Positions 1 to 4,802 of a DNA stretch of 5,234 bases are shown here, piece by piece. The position numbers and the translations under genes were made by a program. Where the stretch lies: assembly GCA_947174085.1 (NCBI GenBank), contig CAMWHN010000164.1, positions 1 through 5,234 on the forward strand, read 5' to 3'. The notes below the pieces were generated by a model. That model was given only the letters and a program-made list of their open reading frames with translations, had not been told where the DNA came from and made no database searches. This DNA comes from an uncultured Ruminococcus sp. GTDB taxonomy: Bacteria > Bacillota > Clostridia > Oscillospirales > Ruminococcaceae. Within the stretch, counting starts at the first letter, position 1. Every line of letters starts with the position of its first letter.

Positions 1-69
1 ATTATATGCCGTATACATGCCTGTGCCAGCGCAAGCTAATATAATACATAAAATTCCTAATAATTTCAT
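1..69 (-). CDS. spoIIIAB: Stage III sporulation protein AB, N-terminal fragment
   Basis: Partial gene: the first 23 codons are visible, and the rest runs off the left edge of the window. The peptide starts MKLLGILCIILACAGTGMYT, a short Lys-containing N-terminus and then one hydrophobic segment, which is how SpoIIIAB proteins begin. SpoIIIAB is the second product of the spoIIIA operon, a mother-cell membrane protein with a GspF-like fold that is thought to work with the ATPase SpoIIIAA in the SpoIIIA-SpoIIQ channel. Its ATG overlaps the TGA of spoIIIAA as ATGA (66-69), the usual sign of translational coupling. Identity rests on the N-terminal pattern plus position directly after spoIIIAA, not on a full-length match. 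Confidence 0.85.
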   Translation of the reverse strand, partial: MKLLGILCIILACAGTGMYTAYN

Positions 70-938
70 ATTCTGGACAACCTCCGGATAGTTTCCAGAT
101 TTTTATTTCTTAAAAATACACAGTACTGAAATATATGTTTTTCTAGCAAAGGCTTTATCACAATTCTGGAATATAATTCTTCTAAACTTCCTGCGTGACA
201 AGAGGCAATTAATTTCACACCGCAACCGGACGCTTGTAATAAAGCTTCTACATCTTCCGGCGTACTAATTTCATCACAAATAATATATTCCGGATTCATC
301 ACACGCAAAGCCGTTAAAATACCTGCATCTCTGGGATAGCCGTCTAAAACATCTGTCATTAATCCGACATCATGCAAGGGTTTTCCTTTCTGCACAGAGG
401 CAAGTTCTCCACGTTCGTCTATTAAAGCTGTTCTATGCTGATTGCCAATTAATCTACATAAATCACGCAAATAAGTAGTTTTACCGCTTGCGACTGTTCC
501 TGTCAATAAAATACTTCCTGAAGTTTGTCGCCACAAATTTTCTGCAATGCCTGTCCATTCTCCAGCAATTCTAAAATTCAAACTGCTAATATATTTCAAA
601 GACTGTATTTTTTTAGCATTTCTAACTGCTGTGCCACAGATTCCCACTCGGCAGCCGCCTTTAATCGTAATATAACCCTCAGATAGTTCTTGTTCATAGC
701 TATACACAGAATAAGAACAAACTGCCTGAAATGATTTCATAATTTCTTCTGGTGTAATAATACATTCTGGATTCATTGCTTGTTCATGTCCGTTTCGCAC
801 AATTCCGGCAGGTCGACAACAACGTAAACGAATTTCTTGTATTTGGCATAATTGCTGTTCAGGCATGTTCTGTAAATTTTTTCTGACACGCATTGGTAAA
901 TATTCTAAAATTACTTGTAAATTTTCCCTTGCTTGCAT
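66..938 (-). CDS. spoIIIAA: Stage III sporulation protein AA, AAA+/secretion-type ATPase
   Basis: Predicted mother-cell ATPase that energises the SpoIIIA-SpoIIQ channel during engulfment, related to type II/IV secretion ATPases. Numbering from the upstream ATG at 959, an N-terminal domain (about residues 10-140, with the family-like segment EGYITIKGGCRVGICGTA) precedes the P-loop GTVASGKTT (154-162), the DERGE segment (181-185), a Walker B-like YIICDE (225-230), EDVEALLQA and the SCHAGSLEEL segment. Walker A has T-V where most relatives have P-P; the Lys and Thr that bind nucleotide are kept. The start at 938 (290 aa, MQARENLQ) is preferred over 959. An AAAGGGAG ribosome site lies 10 nt before it, while the 959 ATG has none and sits at the expected transcription start. 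Length is normal for the family. First gene of its operon, overlapping spoIIIAB by 4 bp. Confidence 0.95.
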   Translation of the reverse strand: MQARENLQVILEYLPMRVRKNLQNMPEQQLCQIQEIRLRCCRPAGIVRNGHEQAMNPECIITPEEIMKSFQAVCSYSVYSYEQELSEGYITIKGGCRVGICGTAVRNAKKIQSLKYISSLNFRIAGEWTGIAENLWRQTSGSILLTGTVASGKTTYLRDLCRLIGNQHRTALIDERGELASVQKGKPLHDVGLMTDVLDGYPRDAGILTALRVMNPEYIICDEISTPEDVEALLQASGCGVKLIASCHAGSLEELYSRIVIKPLLEKHIFQYCVFLRNKNLETIRRLSRI

Positions 939-948
939 ATAAATCGCA

Positions 949-956
949 CTCCCTTT
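949..956 (-). promoter_or_regulatory. Ribosome binding site that fixes the spoIIIAA start
   Basis: On the minus strand this reads AAAGGGAG and lies 10 nt upstream of the ATG at 938. It falls inside the reading frame that would begin at the upstream ATG (959), and no purine-rich site precedes that ATG. This decides for the shorter, 290-residue protein. Confidence 0.75.
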
Positions 957-965
957 CATTGTTAC

Positions 966-994
966 ATACTATGCATAACTTGTCCCATCTATGC
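966..994 (-). promoter_or_regulatory. Sigma-E-like promoter of the spoIIIA operon
   Basis: On the minus strand GCATAGA (994-988) and CATAGTAT (973-966) are separated by exactly 14 nt. The sigma-E consensus known from Bacillus is about kmATATT, 14 nt, CATACAnT, so the first box matches 5 of 7 and the second 6 of 8. Transcription would begin near 960-958, giving a leader of about 20 nt before the ATG at 938. In Bacillus subtilis spoIIIA is transcribed by sigma E in the mother cell, which fits. Called from sequence only. Confidence 0.65.
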
Positions 995-1004
995 TAGTTA
1001 TAAT

Positions 1005-1033
1005 AAAAAAAAGACTATCTGAAATGATAGTCT
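1005..1033 (-). terminator. Intrinsic terminator between the membrane-protein operon and spoIIIAA
   Basis: On the minus strand AGACTATC (1033-1026) pairs perfectly with GATAGTCT (1019-1012) across the 6-nt loop ATTTCA, followed by a run of T (eight counting the last stem base). This is a standard rho-independent terminator. It stops transcripts from the right and lies just upstream of the sigma-E-like promoter, so spoIIIAA should not be read from the upstream genes. Confidence 0.8.
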
Positions 1034-1034
1034 C

Positions 1035-1061
1035 AACTGATAGACAAGCTGTCTATCAGTT
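1035..1061. repeat. Perfect 11-bp inverted repeat (hairpin)
   Basis: AACTGATAGAC (1035-1045) and GTCTATCAGTT (1051-1061) are perfect reverse complements around a 5-nt loop, AAGCT. On the plus strand the hairpin is followed by CTTTCTT, a poor U-tract. On the minus strand it stands 1 nt before the terminator hairpin at 1033-1012. Its arms resemble those of that terminator (GATAGAC against GATAGTC), so it may be part of a tandem terminator or of an alternative fold. Confidence 0.7.
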
Positions 1062-1099
1062 CTTTCTTAAATCATGAATATTAATTCAGTAATACATGA

Positions 1100-1276
1100 T
1101 ATTATTATGTATCCCCACAACAAAAAAGCAAGGAAGTGCCACATGGTTTTTCAATAAAAATACAATTCGAAGATGGTCAATCAGAAGAATAACTCGCCGA
1201 AGTCGCTGTCACAGCTAGAAATCTATCGACAGATACAGAATGCACTAAATATATGATGGATTGGGCTTTTTTCCTG
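1100..1276 (+). pseudogene. Possible decayed coding remnant of unknown origin
   Basis: The plus-strand frame beginning at 1100 has a protein-like composition for about 55 codons. It includes KEVPHGFSIKIQFEDGQSEE, then a TAA at 1190-1192, then LAEVAVTARNLSTDTECTKY and MMDWAFF. Only that single stop breaks the hydrophilic stretch. There is no ATG start, and the only candidate, a GTG at 1136, would give a peptide ended by the TAA. After about 1276 the frame looks random and closes at a TAG near 1325. I do not recognise the family. Simple reading: a fragment left by an old insertion or deletion. It could also be chance, and it is the only plus-strand stretch of this kind in the window. The rest of 1062-1319 holds no gene that I can see. 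Confidence 0.35.
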
Positions 1277-1319
1277 CCCTGTTACTGCAATAAATCAGAA
1301 TTTATCATAGCTTACAACT

Positions 1320-1592
1320 TTATATAGCATAAAACAACCAGATGTTTAACACCTGAAACAAAACGAGTTCCACAGCCGTTATCGCAAGAACAGCATTCTC
1401 CACCGCAGCAGGTTCAACCTCTGGTGGCTCAAACCATTCCCAAAACTTCTTATAGCACAGCTTTGCAAACACGATATTTCCACCGACCAGAAGCAGGGCA
1501 TTTAACCAGCCTTTTTCAACAAATATATCAGTTGCCACCCAACAGCACAGAAATTCAATCAACAATAATATCCAGAATGTTGCTTTTTTCAT
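1320..1592 (-). CDS. Small three-pass membrane protein, unknown function
   Basis: Not a family I recognise. The 90-residue protein begins MKKATFWILLLIEFLCC and has three likely membrane segments (about 4-22, 29-46 and 64-86). The loop between the second and third carries Lys residues, then Trp, Phe and Glu-Pro residues (KKFWEWFEPPEVEP, about 48-61). It ends in a Trp/Phe-rich tail. The start at 1592 is chosen over the ATG two codons upstream because AGGAGG (1604-1599) abuts the upper ATG but stands 6 nt before this one. It is the last gene of a three-gene operon and begins 13 nt after the stop of the preceding frame. Ungapped, it shares 10 of its first 35 residues with the operon's first protein, including MK, TF, E13 and WL at 29-30. 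That and the same length and topology suggest paralogues. A bacteriocin-immunity-like or accessory role is only a guess. Confidence 0.75.
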   Translation of the reverse strand: MKKATFWILLLIEFLCCWVATDIFVEKGWLNALLLVGGNIVFAKLCYKKFWEWFEPPEVEPAAVENAVLAITAVELVLFQVLNIWLFYAI

Positions 1593-1598
1593 AATCAT

Positions 1599-1604
1599 CC
1601 TCCT
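1599..1604 (-). promoter_or_regulatory. Ribosome binding site of the third small membrane gene
   Basis: Minus-strand AGGAGG lies directly against one ATG (1598) and 6 nt before a second (1592). The second spacing is the workable one, so translation should begin at 1592, removing two residues from the longest frame. Confidence 0.75.
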
Positions 1605-1605
1605 G

Positions 1606-1911
1606 TTAGAAAATCTGCCAGACCAGCATAATCAGCAGCAATGCCACTGAAAAGCACCCATAGGGAATTGCCGTATTATATACCACAAAGAAGAATATAT
1701 CATCTTTTGAGAGTTGTACAGGATTTTTTCAGAGTATCACGCTTAGAAGCGTCATTAGGGCTGCAACAGCAAGAATAGGTAGCCCAAAAATAGGTAGCAG
1801 GAGGAGAATCGCAAAATCAATGCCACCAATGTTATAGTCCATAAGAATGAAGTCAACAATCAGTACAAAAGTATCCGTGGCATAGAGTATCAGTGTTTGT
1901 TTTGTATTCAC
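1606..1911 (-). pseudogene. Middle small membrane gene interrupted by an in-frame TGA
   Basis: The frame opens at a GTG (1911-1909) that overlaps the previous gene's TGA as GTGA and has GGAGG (1924-1920) 8 nt upstream, a convincing coupled start. It encodes MNTKQTLILYATDTF, then two hydrophobic segments, and meets TGA at 1731-1729 after 60 residues. Without any shift the same frame stays open for 40 more codons: a polar KNPVQLSKDD, a long hydrophobic stretch, the ending LLLIMLVWQIF, and TAA at 1608-1606. That stop lies 13 nt before the next ATG. The intact gene would give about 101 residues with three or four membrane segments, matching its two neighbours in size and layout. I read this as a nonsense mutation in an ordinary operon gene. 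The 60-residue form could still be a real protein, and a base-call error or TGA readthrough is possible. Function unknown. Confidence 0.6.
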
Positions 1912-2186
1912 ACAAACCACCTCCAGTGTGTTACTATGTAGTACAGCAGTACTGCTCCCATTTCTATTCCAAATACAAGTGTTATGCCAGATTTCATGAC
2001 AGCTTTGATATCAGCTACCTTCCGCATCAGACAGTAAATCCAGACAAAAAGCGTTGATACACCACATACCACTACGGCAAGTAGAAATGCAATCCAGAGC
2101 CATTGTTCACTCATATAGGAAAAAATCAGCCATGTGGCATAGGATAACTCCATTACAAGAACAATGATAAAAGTAAGTGTTTTCAT
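1908..2186 (-). CDS. Small three-pass membrane protein, first gene of the operon
   Basis: Unrecognised 92-residue integral membrane protein. Hydrophobic segments lie at about 5-22, 30-53 and 67-86. The basic loop MRKVADIKAVMKS (54-66) between the second and third should face the cytoplasm, and the C-terminus is Trp-rich (THWRWFV). The ATG at 2186 has a strong site GGAGGGG (2195-2189) close upstream. The gene follows a good sigma-A promoter (2242-2270), and its TGA overlaps the next gene's GTG as GTGA; the GGAGG for that next gene lies inside its own 3' end. Resemblance to the 90-residue protein at 1320-1592 (matching N-terminal positions, length, topology) suggests duplication within the operon. 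GC is higher than in the genes to the right, which hints at separate origin. Confidence 0.8.
   Translation of the reverse strand: MKTLTFIIVLVMELSYATWLIFSYMSEQWLWIAFLLAVVVCGVSTLFVWIYCLMRKVADIKAVMKSGITLVFGIEMGAVLLYYIVTHWRWFV
1920..1924 (-). promoter_or_regulatory. Ribosome binding site that fixes the GTG start at 1911
   Basis: Minus-strand GGAGG, located inside the last codons of the upstream gene, lies 8 nt before the GTG at 1911. An earlier in-frame GTG (1920) overlaps the site itself and cannot use it. Together with the GTGA overlap this places the start at 1911. Confidence 0.65.
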
Positions 2187-2241
2187 AACCCCTCCATAAA
2201 TTCCAATTTAGCGCAGAACTCCTGCACTATTCGTTTTCTTT

Positions 2242-2270
2242 ATTATACACCATCAAGCCCAAAAAGTAAA
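2242..2270 (-). promoter_or_regulatory. Sigma-A promoter of the three-gene membrane operon
   Basis: On the minus strand TTTACT (2270-2265) and a perfect TATAAT (2247-2242) are separated by 17 nt. The -35 box matches TTGACA at 4 of 6 positions. Transcription should begin near 2235, leaving a leader of about 50 nt before the ATG at 2186. I see no clear terminator between the CPBP gene and this promoter, so some read-through from the CPBP gene is possible. Confidence 0.75.
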
Positions 2271-2302
2271 GGGGTGCTTACTTATATATTCAGGTTTTAA
2301 TG

Positions 2303-3199
2303 CTATATTTTAGATACCCTATTCAGTGTCAACAGCATCAGTACAAAAATATACAAAATAAATGTTACTGATTTCACTGTGAGTTTGAAATATCGACTCT
2401 CACCCCTGTTTTCACTAATGTATTCGGTTATTTTATCCCGTTTCAGAAATATGATAAATACTGCACATAACGCAATTGTGAGATATACATCAAAATACAC
2501 AGTATATCTTTTTTCAACAGGTAATCGCATAAGTATCTCATAAACAAATATATAACTCGCAAGAAAATTTTCTATGCTATGATATATCGCAGTCCAAAAT
2601 ATACCATACTCCATCGCTATATATCCTAACACCAAAGCATCAAAAGTAATAGGGACGGAAGTAAAAAAACTACCATGGTTAATTCCGAAAATGATAGCTG
2701 TAAATATAATAGCATAGATCTTACTTCCGCTGTATTGTTGATATGCTCTCATAAGATAGCCTCGAATTGTAATTTCTTCCACTACAGGTCCAAAAAATCC
2801 GAATAGTAAAATTTCATAAAAAGGTGTAGGCTCATATGTACCTAATTCCAGCTCCTCTTTTAAAGTCACACCAGCTGAATATCCAAGTGCATTGAATACT
2901 GACTCAACAAAATTACTGAAAACTATTGAGGTGAAATTTAATGACTGTGTCAAAAATAACAGCGTAATGAAAACAGATATTGTCATTTTTCGCTGTGAAA
3001 CAAATATGTCTATGTCTTTAAATGAAATGTCATCTCGCAGAAAAAAAGCGATAACAGCAAGATTACCAAGATAGCCATAAGCTGTGCTTCCTCCCAGCAG
3101 CATATATGTAGCAAAGCCAAATAATAACACTAAATGAAGTTTATTTATCTTGTGACAGAAATAATGATCATGTTTCTGCATAGATTTCTTAATTTCCAT
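2303..3199 (-). CDS. CPBP family intramembrane glutamic endopeptidase
   Basis: A 298-residue multi-pass membrane protein of the CPBP (CAAX protease / bacteriocin-processing, formerly Abi) family. The three family motifs are present in order: EEITIRG with E141, E142 and R146; FGINH with F171 and H175; and HSIEN with H207 and N211. So the intramembrane active site looks intact. Hydrophobic segments lie on both sides, including about 21-55, 71-90, 125-140, 160-180, 185-222, 236-252 and 276-293. Relatives cleave membrane-associated peptides or proteins. In lactic acid bacteria some are encoded with bacteriocins and confer self-immunity. The substrate here is unknown. The start is supported by AGGAGG (3211-3206) 6 nt before the ATG. 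The gene has its own promoter, stands alone, and precedes an operon of tiny hydrophobic proteins transcribed in the same direction, which may or may not be functionally linked. Confidence 0.9.
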   Translation of the reverse strand: MEIKKSMQKHDHYFCHKINKLHLVLLFGFATYMLLGGSTAYGYLGNLAVIAFFLRDDISFKDIDIFVSQRKMTISVFITLLFLTQSLNFTSIVFSNFVESVFNALGYSAGVTLKEELELGTYEPTPFYEILLFGFFGPVVEEITIRGYLMRAYQQYSGSKIYAIIFTAIIFGINHGSFFTSVPITFDALVLGYIAMEYGIFWTAIYHSIENFLASYIFVYEILMRLPVEKRYTVYFDVYLTIALCAVFIIFLKRDKITEYISENRGESRYFKLTVKSVTFILYIFVLMLLTLNRVSKI

Positions 3200-3307
3200 A
3201 TAATCCCTCCTAATTTCGGCACAACCTTTAATAATAACATTTACAATATCACTGCTATTAGACTAATCAGAACTGCCTTTTTCCCACTAAATTTTTCATA
3301 CTTGTTT

Positions 3308-3336
3308 ATTATACGATAAAATAAAACATAACACAA
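3308..3336 (-). promoter_or_regulatory. Sigma-A promoter of the CPBP gene
   Basis: On the minus strand TTGTGT (3336-3331) and a perfect TATAAT (3313-3308) are separated by 17 nt. The DNA upstream of the -35 (about 3341-3390) is almost pure A/T, like an UP element. Transcription from near 3301 gives a leader of roughly 100 nt. A 7-bp inverted repeat, TACTTGT (3299-3305) and ACAAGTA (3333-3339), brackets the promoter, overlapping the -35 at one side and lying at the start site on the other. It could be an operator. Confidence 0.7.
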
Positions 3337-3396
3337 GTAGTTTTTTTAAATTTTATAATTTTTATCTAAAATTTATGAAATTTGCATAATATATAC

Positions 3397-3427
3397 AAAA
3401 AAGCAACTCTGTAAAAAAGTTGCTTTT
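3397..3427 (-). terminator. Intrinsic terminator of the solute-binding protein gene
   Basis: AAAAGCAACT (3399-3408) and AGTTGCTTTT (3418-3427) form a perfect 10-bp stem with a 9-nt loop. Read on the minus strand the stem ends in a run of six T. It lies 8 nt after the TAG of the binding-protein gene. The plus-strand side also carries four T, so weak activity in the other direction is possible. Confidence 0.85.
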
Positions 3428-3435
3428 CTGCTATT

Positions 3436-4668
3436 CTAGTTTGTTTTCACAGGAATAATAATCTTTCCAACCATTTTGTCAAGCAAATCTTGTAAATTCA
3501 TATCATCAGGGTTGCCATCAGCAATTGTTGTACCAAATTCGCTGGAAGCGTCCCAAAATGGGTCTGCTACATGCTGAATATAACTATAGGGTGCTTGTTC
3601 TGCTGTTGCAGAAATTGCAGGAGAAGCTTTTACTTTGTCAGAATTAGCAACACTTAAATTTGCCGGACACTGTCCGACAGTTTCAAAACGCAGAAGCTGT
3701 GTTTCTTCATTAGATAAATATTCTGCAAGGCGCATCGCCCATTTTGGAGATTCTGTGTAAGCATTCACACCAACAATGCGGTAACCTGTAAAACTAGCCA
3801 TTTGCACTTGTTCGCCATCTACTGTATAAGTAGGCAATTTTGTTGCAGAATAATCTTCTCCCCAACTGGAAGCTAAATCTTCTGCATTCCATTGCCCGCT
3901 GACACCAGCAATGACTTCACCATTTTGAACATAGTTTACAAACTCTTCATTAGGCAAATTTAAAAATCCCTCATGTGCTGTAATATCTAACAAAGATTCT
4001 GCCACAGAAACGCCAGTATGTGCTGTATCACGAGCATTCCAATTGCAGAGATTAGCAGATTTTTCTTCATTATATTCGAGATTCAAACCAGCCCCCTTAA
4101 AAAACGAAAACAAATACCAACCACTGCTAAAATCCATTGTAAATTTTTTATCATTTTGCGCACAAATTTCAAGAATTTTATCCAATTCCTGAATATCAGA
4201 ATCAGAAAAATAAGCTTTATTATAATATAAAAAATATCCATTGCCAGAAGATACTGGATAGCCATAGATTTTATTATTACGAGTTACAACTTCTGCACCT
4301 GTGGTATCTGCTCCACCCACGTCTGCAATAATTTTATTTGTATTCTCCGTAATTTCCAGTAAAGTACCTATTTTATATAATTCATCTACTTGGTCATTGG
4401 CAATCATGAAAATATCAGAAGATGTTCTTGGACTTTTTAATAAATTATCGTCATCATGTTCACGAATGGTATAAGTCAATTCTACTTGGTCAGCATATAA
4501 TTCTTGAAATTTAGTAATTTGCTGTTCCAACACTTCTTTAGAAGCAACTTCATCTGAGATTGTCAAATGCACTGTTGCAAATTCTTCGGTATCATCTTTT
4601 TTATTACAACCACTTGCCATAGTTAAAAATATCAGCAACGCCATTGCTGAACTAAAATATTTTTTCAC
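3436..4668 (-). CDS. Sugar-type ABC transporter solute-binding lipoprotein
   Basis: A 410-residue family 1 type extracellular solute-binding protein, most like maltodextrin/MalE-type proteins of Clostridia. The N-terminus has Lys-Lys, a hydrophobic segment and the lipobox MASGC, predicting cleavage before Cys21 and anchoring to the outer face of the membrane. Family-like segments follow: IYGYPVSSGNGYFLYYNKAY (134-153), the aromatic WYLFSFFKGAG (184-194), a hinge-region VSGQWNA, and the late helix AMRLAEYLSNEETQLL. The length is normal. The start codon is GTG at 4668, with AGGGGGG (4682-4676) 7 nt upstream. It is transcribed alone from a near-consensus promoter and ends at a terminator, so permease and ATPase partners must lie elsewhere. 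Sugar binding is inferred from family; the actual ligand (maltodextrin, another oligosaccharide or something else) cannot be told from this sequence. Confidence 0.88.
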   Translation of the reverse strand: MKKYFSSAMALLIFLTMASGCNKKDDTEEFATVHLTISDEVASKEVLEQQITKFQELYADQVELTYTIREHDDDNLLKSPRTSSDIFMIANDQVDELYKIGTLLEITENTNKIIADVGGADTTGAEVVTRNNKIYGYPVSSGNGYFLYYNKAYFSDSDIQELDKILEICAQNDKKFTMDFSSGWYLFSFFKGAGLNLEYNEEKSANLCNWNARDTAHTGVSVAESLLDITAHEGFLNLPNEEFVNYVQNGEVIAGVSGQWNAEDLASSWGEDYSATKLPTYTVDGEQVQMASFTGYRIVGVNAYTESPKWAMRLAEYLSNEETQLLRFETVGQCPANLSVANSDKVKASPAISATAEQAPYSYIQHVADPFWDASSEFGTTIADGNPDDMNLQDLLDKMVGKIIIPVKTN

Positions 4669-4675
4669 AAATTAT

Positions 4676-4682
4676 CCCCCCT
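4676..4682 (-). promoter_or_regulatory. Ribosome binding site for the GTG-started lipoprotein gene
   Basis: Minus-strand AGGGGGG lies 7 nt before the GTG at 4668. The GTG leads straight into a Lys-Lys signal peptide, so an unusual start codon is well supported here. Confidence 0.75.
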
Positions 4683-4705
4683 AGTTTAATATTCTATTTT
4701 TGTCC

Positions 4706-4734
4706 ATTATAACATATATTTTTCAGAATGTCAA
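4706..4734 (-). promoter_or_regulatory. Perfect-consensus sigma-A promoter of the solute-binding protein gene
   Basis: On the minus strand TTGACA (4734-4729), a 17-nt spacer and TATAAT (4711-4706) all match consensus, and the spacer ends in TGT, an extended -10. Transcription should begin near 4699. I see no obvious catabolite-response element or operator overlapping it, so expression may be strong and mostly constitutive unless a distant site acts. Confidence 0.9.
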
Positions 4735-4754
4735 TAGTTTTTTGGATAATTAAT

Positions 4755-4779
4755 AAAAAAGACATGAAATTTTCATGCC
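4755..4779 (-). terminator. Intrinsic terminator of the gene at the right edge
   Basis: On the minus strand GGCATGAA (4779-4772) pairs with TTCATGTC (4768-4761) across a 3-nt loop, 8 bp with one G-U pair, followed by six T (4760-4755). It lies about 25 nt after the stop of the AT-rich gene and before the next promoter, separating the two units. Confidence 0.8.
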
Positions 4780-4802
4780 TTCACGATATTTATTAGTATT
4801 TT

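Noticed and set aside
1263..1280. GGGC/GCCC hairpin near the left end of the small-gene operon
   Set aside because: Only a 4-bp stem with a long loop, and the T-run lies inside the loop, not after the stem.
1290..1305. ATAAAT/ATTTAT hairpin just after the last small membrane gene
   Set aside because: Only six A-T pairs and no T-run on the minus strand, so not credible as a terminator.
2892..3074. Plus-strand 60-codon open frame inside the CPBP gene
   Set aside because: Antisense shadow of a gene with all its family motifs; composition is not protein-like.
3240..3299. Possible short leader peptide in the CPBP transcript
   Set aside because: The ATG at 3299 opens only 10 codons before a TGA and has no ribosome site. 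The hydrophobic-looking stretch downstream is in another frame that has no ATG start.
3134..3319. Plus-strand open frame across the CPBP leader and start
   Set aside because: It runs through the promoter, leader and start of a well supported minus-strand gene, has no ribosome site and no recognisable product.
4018..4265. Open frames on both strands inside the solute-binding protein gene
   Set aside because: Both are shadows of the continuous 410-residue lipoprotein frame and have no start signals.
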